Below are positions 23,341-35,148 of a stretch of DNA of 64,000 nucleotides, one piece after another; within the stretch, counting starts at the first letter, position 1; each line of letters begins with the position of its first letter. The stretch is from Fremontodendron californicum (Eukaryota > Streptophyta > Magnoliopsida > Malvales > Malvaceae), in contig JAULJL010000035.1 of the NCBI GenBank assembly GCA_030761205.1, forward strand, positions 15,293,001 to 15,357,000, read 5' to 3'. Under the pieces are notes generated by a model. That model was not told the DNA's origin. It did no database searches and saw only the letters and a list, made by a program, of their open reading frames with translations. A program made the translations under genes and the position numbers.

Positions 23341-25939
23341 GCCAACACATTTTTGCTTTTGATAAAATCATTTAAAAACCAAAGTAAAAATATTTGAAAC
23401 TCATAAAATGACTTGAAAGCAGTAGCTAGGACTCTTTGAAAGTTAGATAAAAATTGGCTAAATAAAAAAAATCACAAAGGTAGAGTAATCAATTTGACAA
23501 ACTTAATTTTCCACAAGTGTGCTCAAGAGAGCATGATCTTGAACCATTAATTGGCTCAAGTCATTATTCAAGTGGCATGAACATGAAATGCATGAAACAA
23601 TGCAGCAAACATAATGCATGAAATGCATGGATCTAAACCTAAATGTAAGGAAAATGCATGACATAAATAATATGGCCTAGACCTAACATGAACTTGCATG
23701 GCATTTAATGTAACCTAGACCTAAGACATGCATGGTATTTTCACAAACACAAGGCATGCTTAATTCAAAAATCCAACCAAATATCATGCAAATGCAAAAA
23801 CCTAACAACTAGCATGACAAAAATACAACACACAATGCAAAACACATGGAGTAGCCAAATGGCCCCAAGCTCCAACAAGCATGGCATTTTCACAAACACT
23901 TGATATGCTAGCATGAAAAACTAAGTCATAACACAAAAATCACACAAGCATTTTCACAAACACCTAATATACCAAATCTAAAACATGCTCACTAAGATAT
24001 AAAACAAGAATCATGCAAAGAATCACACAAGCATTTTCACAAACACTTAATATGCTAACTCTAAAACATGCTCAAATTTAAACAACATGAAAACAGAAAA
24101 TTAAAAATGCAAAAACATGATATCTAAGACATAAATGGCAACAAACAAAGCAACCAAATTAAATATAACTTAAGAACATGAAATAACATAATATTTAAAA
24201 CATCAAAAATAAAGAAAATAGCATAAACAATATGGTAAAATGAATCAAAAACAACAACTTAAAATAAATAATGTAGGCCATTTGGCCATGGTGAGTTTAT
24301 TATAAAAACAAAATGTAAAAAATATATACTTAAGAAAGGAAATGAAGGAAGAACAAGAAACATTATTTTAAAATGAAAACTCACCAAGTAGAGATTAAAA
24401 GAGCAAAAAATAAGAATAGAAAATGAAAGTGCAAGAGTTGGTGCTCAAGAGCAACCTCAAGAAGCTAATATTTCAAGCTTTTCTCTTCAAACTTTCATTT
24501 TTTTCTAAACTTTTCTTTTTTGCTCTCAACCAAGAAGATAAAAAACTAAGAAAAACTAAGAGAAATCAGCCAAAATGGAAAAGAAAAAACAAAATTTGCC
24601 TCCTCCCTTAGGGCTGGCAGAAAATGATGCTTATATGGACTCCAAGATGTTGTCATTTTTGTGTAACCTAATTTCCATCAAATGGCCAATAATTCAAGAT
24701 GAAAAGTCATGAAATTACCACCCTTAGACTAGCATCTCAGCCCTCTCAAATTACAGCTGTCCAAGAAAAATGTTGACATCTTTTTTCCAGCCCAACTCTG
24801 ATTTTTTGAAGGGCCCAAAAAGCCCTTTTCGGTTGCTTGGGTGAAATGACCATTTTGCCCTCCCGGATGCAAAATAAATATCAAACGGGCTCCAAATTCA
24901 ATTTTTCATTTTTTAATACTTCCAAAATAATAAAATATTGAGTTCTGGAAGTTTTCAAAATTATCCGAGTCCGTTTGCTATTTATTTGGATTTTTTCTTC
25001 CCAAAATGTCCTTTTATGCCCCTACTTTTTACCATTTTTTAAACGAGCTCCAAATCAAGATTTTTCTTCACCAATCTCTTCAAAATAATTAAAAAGTGTG
25101 ATCTGGAAGTTTTCGTAATTTTTGGAGCTCATTTGGTATTTTTTCGGGATTTATCGGCTTGAATTACTACATAGGAAGCTCGGGATTTAGCCATTTTGCA
25201 AATGAACTCGGAATCAAGATTTTCTTTCGCCAATCTCTTCCAAATAATTTAAAAATGAGATTTACCAAATTTCATAATTTTTGGAGTCCATTTGCTATTT
25301 TTCCGGGATTTATCTTTTTGAATTACTACATAAGAAGCCCGGGATTTGGCCATTTTGCAAACGAACTCGGAATCAAGATTTTCTTTTACCAATCTCTTTC
25401 AAATGATTTAAGAATGAGATTGACAAATTTTCCATAATTTTCGGAGTCCATTTGCTATTTTTCCCAAAATTTTCCAATTTTGCCCTTTAACCTCCGAAAC
25501 CCGGTTTTGCTCAAAACAAGTCCGATTTTCAGATTTTCTTCAATCTGAGCCTTGGGCCATCCTTTTTAATCATTCCTCATCCATTGGGGGCTTTGGTCTT
25601 ACCAAGTCGGGCCATTTCTGTGATTCTTCCCGATTTCACCGAAATCGACTAAAAACCCTAATTCTCGGTTTTCTCCCGGATTGACTTTTCTTTCGGTTTT
25701 TCTTGCAAGTGACTTCTCCATTACCCGTAGTCAGTGCTTATCTTTCATTTGGAACCTTCAATTTCGACCAGTTTGATCGTTTAAGCACTTTTCCCCAAAT
25801 TTCTCGGATTAGGGTTTCTTTTCTACTGAATCTCCAAATCCCAACTTCCGAACTCCATATCTTTCAATGTAGACCTCGGATTATCAAAATTCTTTCTCCA
25901 TTTTTCAATTGAACTTAAAATCTTGATTTTGAAAGTGGG

Positions 25940-26021
25940 TTGACTTTTTCAGTAGTTGACTTTTTGGGGTTGACTTTTTCGGGGTTGACTTTTTCGAGGT
26001 TGACTTTTTTCAAGTTTGACT
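25940..26021. promoter_or_regulatory. W-box cluster in LTR (six TTGACT)
   Basis: This is the counterpart of 11787-11853 with one additional TTGACT unit. The promoter-proximal LTR of the intact gag copy is this one, so it is the more relevant for expression. Confidence 0.55.
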
Positions 26022-26155
26022 TTTTATGCTCGCCCTCTTAAACTAAGTCTCGGAGTACCACCTGCAGGATGAAAACAGTCTTTTTATACTCGGAAACATC
26101 AATATGGGAAGAAAACATACCTGTTTAGTGGCCCGGACAAAATTAGGTGTCTACA

Positions 26156-27810
26156 TGTGGATTATAAATTCTTACTTCCACTTGACAACCCCAAACATGT
26201 ATATGCCTTAGACTAGGTTTTCATCTAGTCCACAGTTCAAAATGAGCTTTTGAGACTCCCTTCCTAGGAACCCTGTTTAATAAATACATGGCGGTTTTAA
26301 GCATATGCATCCACAAGGATTTGGATAATGAGGAGTTGCTCATCATACTCCTATCCATATCCATTAATGTCCGGTTACACCTTTCTGCTACACCATTTTG
26401 TTGAGGTGTGCCTGGCATAGTATATTGTTCACATATGCCACGTTCTTCGAGGAACTTTGCAAATGGACTTGGACATTGTCCTGACTCATTATGTAATATT
26501 CACCACCTCTATCAGATCTTATGATTTTCACTTTCATGTCTAATTGTCTTTCAACCTCATTCACATATACTTCAAGAGCATTTACAGCGTGAGATTTTTC
26601 ATTAAGCAATTAGACATACCCATAACGTAAAAAATCGTCGATAAAAACGATAAAAAACTTTTCTCTACTAAAGGATGGAGCATCAAAAAGGTCCACATAT
26701 ATCGGTGTGTATAATTTCAAGAAGCTAGGTACTTCTTGTGGCACATGTCTTACTGTGTTTGGTTTGCTTTCCCTTAATGCAATCCACACATACATCAAGA
26801 TCAATAAAATTTAGATTTGGCAAAATCTCATTATTTAGTAATCTTTCTAACCTTTCTTTGGATATATGATCCAAAAGTCTATGCCACAAGAAAGCAGAAC
26901 TTTCATTTAGCATACTACGCTTAATTCTAACATTGCTATGAATAGTAAGTAAAGATTCAACAAAATTATGATCAAGTTTTAGTTTATATAAACCATTAGT
27001 AAGAATACCAGAACCAATAAAATCAGCATTCTTAAACAAACTAAAACAAACATGTCCAAACTTAACATCAAACCCAAATATATCAAGTTTTGAAAGGGAA
27101 ATTAAATTTCTAGACACTAAGGTACATAGATAGTCTGTAATAGGTCTAGATGACAACCAGTATCTATGACCAAACGATAAGTCTTTATGCCTTCAATCAG
27201 AGCCTTCATGCAATTCCCCATGAATAAAAATCCTTAGTTGGGTTTGTGGTTTGGATCGTAAGGAATCCATGCATCATATTGGATACATAAGTAGTAGCAC
27301 CAAAATCAAGCCACAAGTATTATAAGGAACTTTAGTTAAGTTTGATTCGAAACATACAAAAGAATTAAGATTACTTTTCTTTTCAAACCAAGCTTTAAGT
27401 TTCGGGCAATCTTTATGATAGTCCCCCACTTTCTTGCAAAAGCTAAACCTATCTGCCATTTGTTCCTTCTTATCAACCTTAGAATCTTTAGTAGGCGTTT
27501 ATTCTTTTTAAACTTGTTGGTCTTGGCCTTATGTCCTTTACCAGCTCTTTGACTCATGGGGTTAATGGAATGACTTCCTTGATTTTCAGTCTTGTTTCCT
27601 CTTGAACAAGCATACTAGCCAATTGACTAATATTCCACTTGTCCTTAATAGTGTTATAGTTAATTTAAAAGGGCCTATATTCATGAGGCAATGAGTTCAT
27701 AACAAACTACACTAAGAATGAGTCATCCACCATCATCCCTAAGGATTTTAGCCTTGCTACAATATTTGTCATCTCAATAATGTGCTCTTGCACTCCTCTC
27801 GATCCATAGT
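26156..27810 (-). pseudogene. Ty1/copia gag-integrase fragment
   Basis: Read on the minus strand from the right, the order is a copia gag tail (WNISQLASMLVQEETRLK near 27620), a zinc-knuckle remnant (GDYHKDCPKL near 27430), the protease-integrase spacer, the integrase zinc region (LWHRLLDHISKERLERLL near 26870, then CVDCIKGKQTK), and the integrase core with KVKIIRSDRGGEYY near 26510 and PGTPQQNGVAERCNRTLMDM near 26390. Several frameshifts and stops split it. Reverse transcriptase is not present next to it; the left side is replaced by the LTR ending at 26155. The gag-only element probably inserted into it. Confidence 0.85.
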
Positions 27811-28065
27811 TCTGATAAGTAAACCAAAACCTATTCTTTTTAAGGTGCCTTAGTCAAGCTTAGGATTACTTTAAATAGAATAGATTCTATAGGTGACTAA
27901 TCAAACCTATATTAGATGATTAGTGGCGACTCCATAAGTTGCGTCTAGCATGCTGAATTCGTATTTGGCATGTTATGAGAAACACATCTAAATTATTAAT
28001 TTGTATGTATTAGTTAGTACTCTTTCGAACTTAGGTTATGTATTAGTTAGTACTTTTTCGAACTT
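27809..28065 (+). other. Short unclassified repeat remnant
   Basis: This is not coding. The first 46 bases recur almost exactly at 40494-40538. Further on, TGGCGACTCCA near 27923 resembles the start of an Ogre/Tat primer site, so this may be the end of an old LTR. A short duplication (ATGTATTAGTTAGTACTTTT) lies at about 28003-28060. Confidence 0.35.
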
Positions 28066-28181
28066 AGGTTTTAGCTTAGTTGATTCATGTAATCAACTTT
28101 AAGAGCTAGCATCTAATAGATTTGGGGTCCAAAACCAACATCTGCAACCTTTCTTCTATTTTTAGACTGCGACTTGCTTTG
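28066..28181 (+). repeat. SINE-like element (tRNA-derived), copy 1
   Basis: A box-A-like TAGCTTAGTTGATTC is followed about 55 bases later by GATTTGGGGTCCAAAACC and CATCTGCAACCTTTCTTCT. Three related copies lie at 34754-34884, 35488-35610 and 38978-39080. The CACTA element inserted directly beside it. Confidence 0.5.
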
Positions 28182-28587
28182 TATCACTACAAACAATTTG
28201 CCATATACTGACGTCGATTTTTACCGACGGTCAAATTCCGTCAGTAAATCAAGTCTATACTGACGGATTTTTGATCCGTCATAAAATGTACAATATATAC
28301 CGACACTTTTTTTTTCCGTCGGTATAGGTTGCATCTATTGTAACAGTTGAGCATTTTCTGTCAGTATAGGTCTGATGTATAGTGACGGTTTTTATTTTGA
28401 CCGTCAGTATAGGTCTGATGTATACTGACAGTTTTATTTCGACCGTCAGTATAGACACTTAGTGAAAAAAAAATATCCGATTTTTTTCAACTGACGGATT
28501 TATTTTATTTTCAATTTTAAAATTATTATTTTTCATAAAAAGATGCTCTATAACAACGATCTATTTTGTGTTGTCCGTTACTATAGG

Positions 28588-28610
28588 CACTACAAAAAAA
28601 CAAGGTCTAT
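28588..28610 (+). repeat. Second CACTA-type terminus inside the element
   Basis: CACTACAAAAAAACAAGG is followed by further ACGGATTC and CCGTCAGTAT motifs. It resembles the start of another CACTA end nested about 400 bases inside the left end. It could be a nested insertion or an alternative terminus. Confidence 0.45.
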
Positions 28611-29260
28611 TCTAACGGATTCTTGATGCCGTCAGTATCTGCAAAACATATACCAACGCCTCACTTATATCTGTTAGTGTAGATACGGTCTATACTGACA
28701 GTTTCTCATCAACCATCGGTGTAGATATGATTTATACGGATAGTTACTATTCTTTCTATCAGTATATATTAAAAAAAACCTAAAACTCTTTTCTCTTTTT
28801 TATCCCACCCTTCTTTCATATTCTCTCTCCAGCGGCTACCGTAACCTGACCCCTCAAGCATCCCTCATACCCCCAACTGGTTCTGACCGCACCAGCAGTC
28901 CTCGGTGTCGGCAGCTCTATCCTTTTGTCCTCCATCGCTGACAACCACCCTTCCTCCATTTCGTTCTCATCCTTCCGCCACCTAAAACTGAAACTCTCAC
29001 TATCCAAAAAAACCTTAATTTCACTTCTTTCTCAGAACAGATGTTTGCTTTTCCTTAAATAGGAAAAGCTTAGGTTATATTTAGGTAAGTTTTCACATTT
29101 TTCCTATCTCTGTCTCTTCCTCCATCTCTACTGCTGTTAGTTGAGCAATTTTTCCTTCAAATCCATGAGTTTGTTGCATTTATGAGAAATCTTCAAGAAA
29201 ATTAGAAATCGATGTGCATCGATGATTATATATATTAATCTATAAAATTGGCTGTTTCAG

Positions 29261-29505
29261 GTTAGGATTGCCAAAATTTTCAATACTTACGGACCTCGTA
29301 TGTGCATCGATGATGGTCGTGTTGTTAGCAATTTCGTTGCGCAGGTACCATTTGCTTTAGTAATTATTCAGTAATTTATTTGATAGTGCCAGTGGGGTTG
29401 TTAATGTGGATAATTAAACAATGAATACAGGCTTTAAGGAAGGAGCCTTTGACTGTGTATGGTGATGGGAAGCAGACAAGGAGTTTCCAATATGTTTATA
29501 ATCTG
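29261..29505 (+). pseudogene. UXS: Captured exons of UDP-glucuronate decarboxylase (UXS)
   Basis: Two exons with intact splice signals are present. Exon 29261-29344 encodes VRIAKIFNTYGPRMCIDDGR plus VVSNFVAQ. Exon 29431-29505 encodes ALRKEPLTVYGDGKQTRSFQ plus YVYNL. From known family sequence this is the central part of UDP-xylose synthase, the NAD-dependent enzyme that converts UDP-glucuronate to UDP-xylose for cell-wall xylan. The catalytic Tyr-x3-Lys region and the C-terminal third are absent. The 86-base intron between the exons is retained, so the capture was of genomic DNA and not cDNA. One residue departs from the usual QYVSDLV. It lies inside the CACTA element and is a transduplicated fragment, not a working gene. 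Confidence 0.85.
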
Positions 29506-29645
29506 GTAAATTAAATAATAAAATAATATTTTTAAATGCCATAAAATAGCCATTTTAATATGCTCTCAGTTGTCATGGTTCTTAATTTCATTTACTTATA
29601 CATACTTAGTCATAAATTATTATATTGGTGTTACCGTGCTTACAG

Positions 29646-30426
29646 GGTCTGTATATACAGGTGTGGATTTCTATAAGAGGTTATGTGGTGTCTCTGTTAT
29701 TAGGAGGTACAACTCTGGTCTAAAATCTTAAAGCACTGTATCAATAATTCCATGGCTTGCATGTACAACTCAGTTGTCATGGTTGGGATGTTTTTGAAGA
29801 GCCAAAATAGTAGAGAGTGATGGTGAAAAATTGATGTGTCAGTCATGACTTTGTGGTGGGAATTGCATGACATTGTGGTGATGTTATAAGGGTAAAAAAA
29901 AATTACTTCCTATATGCCTTAGACATGTAAACTTAAAACTAATACGATTGTAGTTTACCGTGGTTAAGTGGGTGTGGGAAGTTGGAAGAAATATTTCAGA
30001 TAGCTCTAGACCAATAGGAAAGGTTGTTGAGTGATTGCAATTGCTTTTCCAATATAAGTTGAGTCTATCAATGATGTTAACTTATTGCTGTGAGTAACAT
30101 TCTCACTGTCTCTCTTCATGCACATTATTTTAAACTATTAGCTACTGACCATTTGACACTAATGCTAGTGGTGAGAGTATGGAGAATGCTTAGTGAGCAT
30201 GTTGCAAAGGTATCAAGATTGGCAAGATTCTTATTCATAGGGAAGGTGACAATGATCAGCAGGTTTGTAAACTCATCTACCTTCCACATGTGAGAAATTG
30301 TGTTCGTGTGCCTACTTTTTCACTTTTTCTTTCATGCTTCGATGATTGACTAGTTTATTTATGAAAAATTACCACAAGACATCTCAGAAAGGCATGTGCT
30401 GCTACTGGATCCTATTCTAGGCACAG
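29646..30426 (+). pseudogene. UKL: Captured exons of uridine kinase-like / UPRT gene (UKL)
   Basis: Three exon-like pieces with splice signals encode successive parts of the uracil phosphoribosyltransferase-like half of plant UKL proteins. They are 29646-29706 (SVYTGVDFYKRLCGVSVIR), 30169-30262 (GESMENA, two stops, ACCKGIKIGKILIHREGDND) and 30354-30426 (IYEKLPQDISERHVLLLDPI). Family assignment is from memory; these proteins act in pyrimidine salvage. Introns are retained. Two adjacent stop codons (TAG TGA at about 30190-30195) disable the second exon. It has the same orientation as the UXS piece just upstream, so one CACTA transcript could join parts of two genes. Confidence 0.8.
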
Positions 30427-30834
30427 GTTCGTTTCTGGTATGGTTGATAATCATGTTCTGCTATGTGCACATGTTTTCAAGTTAACCATTTTACATAGCG
30501 TTTCATTTTCGAGTATCATTTGGTTCACATGCTTATCAATTTTTTGCTGAGTTGAATTTGGTTTTTGGCATTCATGATGCTTATTGTTTTTGGCATTTCT
30601 TCAAGAGAGAGAAGTGAAGTTCTTCACTGAAACAGAAGAGATAATTGACTCTTTGATTTTTATCAAGTAAAATGTAAGTACTTGGTCATGCAATTGATTT
30701 TTATTTGGTTTCTTCAGCTGAAGGGATAATTGACTCTTTAGTCACTAACCATCTTTTCACATTGGTGGCATTTTCTTTAACAAGTACAAGTACTAGTTTT
30801 CTCGAGATAATATTTTCTTTAAATTTCTTTAGGT

Positions 30835-30957
30835 AATGCTTGCTTTGGGGACCCATTGTCTGAAGACTGGATGAGAGCAGTAGAGACAATTTATAGAGAT
30901 AAATTTCGGGGTTGGGTTGGATTTAATGTTCCAATTTCCCATCCGATCACTGTAGGG
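30835..30957 (+). pseudogene. Unassigned exon-like stretch inside CACTA element
   Basis: Following a TTTCTTTAG acceptor-like site, an open stretch encodes NACFGDPLSEDWMRAVETIY then RDKFRGWVGFNVPISHP. It looks protein-like in composition, and a third captured fragment is plausible. I do not recognise the family. Confidence 0.35.
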
Positions 30958-31704
30958 TAATTGAACTTTTTTTTTTTGGTCAACATGTTACTAGAGATAC
31001 CGATAACATACCATTGTTCTGGAATGAGCAGCTGGGTGACCTTTGTTTATGAACTATACTTAAGATAGTTTGTGAAAGTTATATAATTAAGATATTTTAT
31101 TTGTAATTTTATTTTTAATATTATTAAATATTTTGTACTTTCTTATGATGTTTTTTTCTTTATATGAAATGTGTTGTATTAAATTATAAATAAATCAATA
31201 TTAGTAATTGAAAATATGATAAAATTTTGCTTTTACCGACGCTTTGACTTCTATATATACTGACGGACAAAAGTCATTATAGGTTAATCATATATTTTAC
31301 AGTTACATCTATACCGACGGACGCAGAAAAAAAATCTGTCGGTATATATATACCGACGGACAAAATGACCGTCGGTATATGTATATTTACTGTATCTATA
31401 CCAACGGACGACAGAGCCGTCGGTATAGGTAAAAACAAAAGTGACTAACCCAACATAGTCTATACCGACAGTAGTAACAATAGTGACGCTCAAAACCGTC
31501 GGTATAGGCTGTATAATCTATTCCGACGGTCGTTTTTTCGTCGGTATAGATCTATACCGACGAGGGTTTTACCGTCGCTTAACTTTTTGTCGGAATAGCG
31601 ATTTTGACCGTCAGTATAGGGTTTTAGGACTTTTAGCGACGGATTTTTGGGTTTTACCAACGGTTTTTAGACCGCCACTATATGACAATTTGTTTGTAGT
31701 GTAT

Positions 31705-34572
31705 ATATAAAAAAAATAAAAAAAAATCCTTATATAATGTATGCTTATTTTTAAAAAAAATTTGCAATTGATATTTTAAATTTTTTATTGAACTAAATTT
31801 TTATAAAATATATTTGAAAATCTCTTCATCCAAAATTTTTGAAAATCATTTTTATTTTTTAATTAGTAATATTTTTAAAATAAAATTAAAATTAAAAAAG
31901 TTTGACCCTAAAAATCAAATTACAACATTATTTATGAAACAGAAAGAATATAAAATATATATTTGGATACATAAATTAATATCTGTTAAAGTCATTATCA
32001 TTTGATAAAAAAACTTTGCTAACAAATGCCCTAAAGACATTTTTTAAGGTTATTATATATAGTAACTTATTCATCCAATGTATTGAAAATAATGCCTTAT
32101 CAAATATTGCATTTAGTACAATATTTTTTTATAAATAATATATTAATTAACTTTAAAAAATTTCCTAAAAGCAACAAAACCCTTTGATATATTAGATGAT
32201 ACGATCAATATTGAGGCATTTTATGGAACAAGTTTTTCAATATGGATGTCAAAGATGAATAGATATCCTCGCCCCTATTCTCTGTCTCCTTTAGTGTCCC
32301 TTCATTATAATTCTGTCATGTGTTCAGTTAATTAACAATTTATAAATACGTGTTAAAAAATAATTAAAGAGACACCAAAAAGAGAAAGAAAAAATTTGTT
32401 CATCAAAGACAAGGCTCATAACAGAATATAAAAAGGTTAATTATTCAAACCTTCCGTACACATTGACCTAGTGGGAAATTACTTAATCAATGATGATATA
32501 ATTAAAAAAACATTGTTATGAAACGAGGGAATATGGGATTAAGAAAAGTCAATCTTCTTTTCTCCTCTATATACACATGCATTGAACTATTGGACTTAAA
32601 TCTTAATTAATAGTGAATGATAAATTATTTTACAATAGTTTTAATTTATGTTAAGTTGTGTTATTTTAAGTCTTGGAATTTATGATTTTATATTTAAATT
32701 AGATTTTTATTTATTTATTTATAACCAATTGGTTTTAATTTTAATACTTAATATGGTATCAGAATTTATGTTTATCTTGTTCTCCCTGCATGTGTTTATT
32801 CTACTCTTCCTAAGTATGTCATATGGTACTGCTCTTTTTGAGTTTGTCAATAGTCCCACCTATATGTAATGATGACTTGTTAAGTGGTGTTATTTAAAAT
32901 TTGTTAAGTTTTAAATTGTTTGTAATTTTATATTTAAGTTGAATCTCTCTACTAGGCATGGCCATGAGTCGTGTATCCGTCGGATTCGACAAGTTGGACC
33001 CGAATTTGATCGGGCTTGTGATAGAATTTTTGCAATTTGTGCCGATCCGGCCCGGATTACTATTTAATCAATAAGAATATTTTTATTTGAATTTAATTAT
33101 AAAAATATATAAATATTAATATTTTAATATATTTCAAACAGTAAAATGAGTTTTCGAGCCCAACGGGCTAGGCTCGGGTTGGGTCTAGACAAAACAAATA
33201 TTTTTGCTATTCAAAGTGACTCATCTAATCCGACTCATGAATACTTCTACTCTCCACATATTATCAATTAATATTCAGTTAAATACTTTCCAATTTGAAT
33301 ACATAGTATATCCAAGAACCAAGATAATGAATGTAATTAATATTCCTTCTCCGGACATGCAATTAGGACTTTTCAAACTTTATCTCATTTGTGTGATCAT
33401 TCCCTTTTTCTCTTCATTTTTGCTTTCACATGCATTGAAAATTCTCTGCTTGCTCGATCATGGACGTGTCTTTTATTTTTTTTTTTTTGGTCGAAAGACG
33501 TGTCTTTTATTACTTTCTTGCTTACGTGCTTGGCTAGCTACATATGACAGTTTAGGTTACTTGTATGTTTATCAGGTCGACATCATTGATTCTTAGACTA
33601 GAATACATATTTTTAAATCGCAGTCGCTAATTTCATCGTGTAATAATATCACAAGTTTTACACAATAGGTAAAATACGAAAATTTTAATTTCTTTTACAT
33701 TACAATTATTACGTTACATAACGATCGCATTTTAAAACTATGTATTAATAGAATACCATGGCAGTTAGCTATTTGTTCTAAAAAGTTTCGAGATGAATAG
33801 CTGATATCTTTCCTATCTGTAATATCTGCAAACAAAGCAGACATTGAGCCGTTCGAATAAGCTTAATTTGCTGAAATACATAAATAAACTTTCTATTTGT
33901 CAATCCATGTTTGTGCATGTTAATTAAGAACCACATAACTTAAAAATAAACAAATAAATAAATATTTTAAAAACAGGATAAAGTATAAATTTGTGCTACT
34001 ATGTTAAACATATAGTTAAAGGTGATAATTAGATGGATCGAGTCGGTCAAGTTTGTTTCAAGTTGAAGAAAATTTAAATAATTTTGGCTTTGAAGTACTT
34101 TAGATTTGAATCATCTCGGATTTAAAGCATTTTAGGTTAAGATCATTTGGGTTGATATTTAGATTATTTGAGTTTCGATTATTGCATCGAATTAATTCAG
34201 GTCTAAAATATTGAATTTTAATTTTAATCTTAATTGTTCGAATTTGAATTACTTAAAGTTCAAGATATTTCAAATTTAAATTGTCTCAAGTTTAGATTAA
34301 ACAGTTAGAATTGTTGATTTTAATTTATTTTTTTTATCGAATTGACTTTGATTGGGTTTAGAACAAATTTATTGAATATTTTGAATTCGAGTCAATTTTT
34401 CAAACTCTAAATATATTCTATTTAAAAGCTTAAACTAGCACGTGAGAATTGTTGATTAACGGACTTCATCCTAACAATTGAAAAGCTATATAAAATAAGA
34501 TATCAAGAACTTCAAACCTTTAGCACAAACATGGACAGTGTCAACGATGGCTATCCCAGCCTACCACAATCC
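31705..34572. other. AT-rich intergenic sequence with hAT-like remnant
   Basis: This is mostly AT-rich with no supportable gene. At about 32955-33240 a segment with GGATTCGACAAGTTGGACCC, GATCGGGCTTG, an AT-rich core and GGGCTAGGCTCGGGTTGGG resembles non-autonomous hAT-type repeats that recur at 36893-37370 and 38460-38640. A 12-base T run stands near 33478. Confidence 0.5.
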
Positions 34573-34577
34573 TCCAC

Positions 34578-34585
34578 TATAAATA
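34578..34585 (+). promoter_or_regulatory. TATA box of inhibitor gene 1
   Basis: TATAAATA lies 95 bases before the ATG at 34673. The paralogue has the same box 93 bases before its ATG. Confidence 0.7.
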
Positions 34586-34672
34586 AACCCCATCTTACCA
34601 ATACACATAATACAAATTAAATCAAAGCAGAAAGATTTTGTAACTGCAAGAGAGTGAAAAGCGAAGAAAAGA

Positions 34673-35148
34673 ATGGCTTCAGAAACAATATGCAAAGGTA
34701 AAAAAAAATAGAGATTAACAACTTTCAAAGGCATGATATATAAATATATATATTTGGTACAAAAGAGGTCGTAGCCTAAGGATAAGAGAAGAGATCGCAG
34801 ATGTTGGGATTCGAATCTCAAGCCTGCTGGATGCCACCTCTTAAGGGTAACTGTATGAACCAACTGAGTTAAGCTCTGGGTTCAGGGATGAGATATAGTT
34901 ATGGGCAATAATTTCCTTCCCTTTTTAATACAAATTCTTATATACTTTTTGTAGGGAAAGCTTCATGGCCAGAGCTTGTGGGAGAGACTGGGGAATTAGC
35001 AGCAGCAGCAATTGAGACTGAGAATCCTTTGGTGAATGCTGTGATCGTGTTGGAAGGAACAAGTGTGACAGAAGATTTTCGGTGCGACAGGGTTCGTGTT
35101 TGGGTTAACACTAATGGGATCGTAATCGAGGTTCCTGTGATTGGTTAA
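34673..35148 (+). CDS. Potato inhibitor I family serine protease inhibitor, gene 1
   Basis: This is a spliced gene. Exon 1 is 34673-34697, the intron 34698-34954 (GT-AG) and exon 2 34955-35148, giving 72 residues. The product begins MASETICKGKASWPELVGET and shows the family's SWPELVG, VNAVIVLEG, RVRVWVN and C-terminal VPVIG. These small single-domain proteins block serine proteases with an exposed loop, usually in defence against insects or microbes. No signal peptide is seen, so the product is probably cytosolic or vacuolar by another route. By alignment with eglin-type inhibitors the reactive loop reads VT-E-D, so P1 is Glu, suggesting acidic-residue-cleaving proteases as targets. The Arg pair that braces the loop (RCDRVRV) is retained. 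The tiny first exon with phase-1 intron is shared with the paralogue at 38914-39314. Confidence 0.93.
34754..34884 (-). repeat. SINE-like element in intron of inhibitor gene 1, copy 2
   Basis: The minus strand reads GCTTAACTCAGTTGGTTC (box A-like) and, further on, GAGATTCGAATCCCAACATC (box B-like), then CTCTTCTCTTATCC. This is the clearest copy of the family and lies antisense to the gene. Confidence 0.65.

Larger units (their letters stand above)
341..26155 (-). mobile_element. Composite gag-only Ogre/Tat-type LTR retroelement
   Basis: Nearly the same sequence appears twice, with an offset of 13361 bases that rises to 14153 inside the LTR. Read on the minus strand, the order is LTR (26155 to 20935), primer site, leader with repeats, gag (18346 to 16862), repeat-rich non-coding region, purine tract, LTR (11987 to 7571), primer site, leader, frameshifted gag (4980 to 3497), then a non-coding region cut off at about 341. 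No protease, reverse transcriptase or integrase is present in either internal copy, so the element is non-autonomous. Such gag-only long-LTR elements have been described as TR-GAG or LARD types. The primer-site and purine-tract sequences are those of the Ogre/Tat lineage, and a pol-bearing member of that lineage lies at 42608-54054. The copies differ by only a few substitutions per kilobase by eye, so the insertion is young. Confidence 0.88.
20935..26155 (-). repeat. 5' LTR of gag-only element (expanded, 5221 bases)
   Basis: On the minus strand it begins TGTAGACACC at 26155 and ends GTTGCGACA at 20935, directly before the primer site. It is about 800 bases longer than the LTR at 7571-11987. 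The excess comes from a 358-base internal duplication near 21336, two additional 217-base tandem units at 22480-23340, and one more TTGACT repeat near 26000. To its right is a decayed copia fragment, so the element probably inserted there. The matching target duplication cannot be seen because the other end of the composite is lost. Confidence 0.85.
28185..31701. mobile_element. CACTA (En/Spm-like) transposon with captured gene exons
   Basis: The ends are CACTACAAACAATTTG at 28185 and its inverted complement ending GTTTGTAGTG at 31701. Both are flanked by the 3-base duplication TAT (28182-28184 and 31702-31704), as expected for CACTA elements. Subterminal arrays of about 9-12 base motifs such as CCGTCGGTATA and TATACCGACGG fill about 28200-28760 and 31230-31680, the usual binding sites of this transposase family. 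No transposase frame is visible, so the 3.5 kb element is non-autonomous. The centre holds exon-intron pieces of a UDP-glucuronate decarboxylase and a uridine kinase-like gene. Confidence 0.88.

Noticed and set aside
27920..27940. Primer binding site for a further Ogre/Tat element
   Set aside because: Only about 11 bases match (TGGCGACTCCA) and no clear LTR end stands next to it; kept only as a possible remnant.
28816..29007. Minus-strand 63-codon frame in the CACTA element as a gene
   Set aside because: No homology recognised, opposite to the captured exons, and short.
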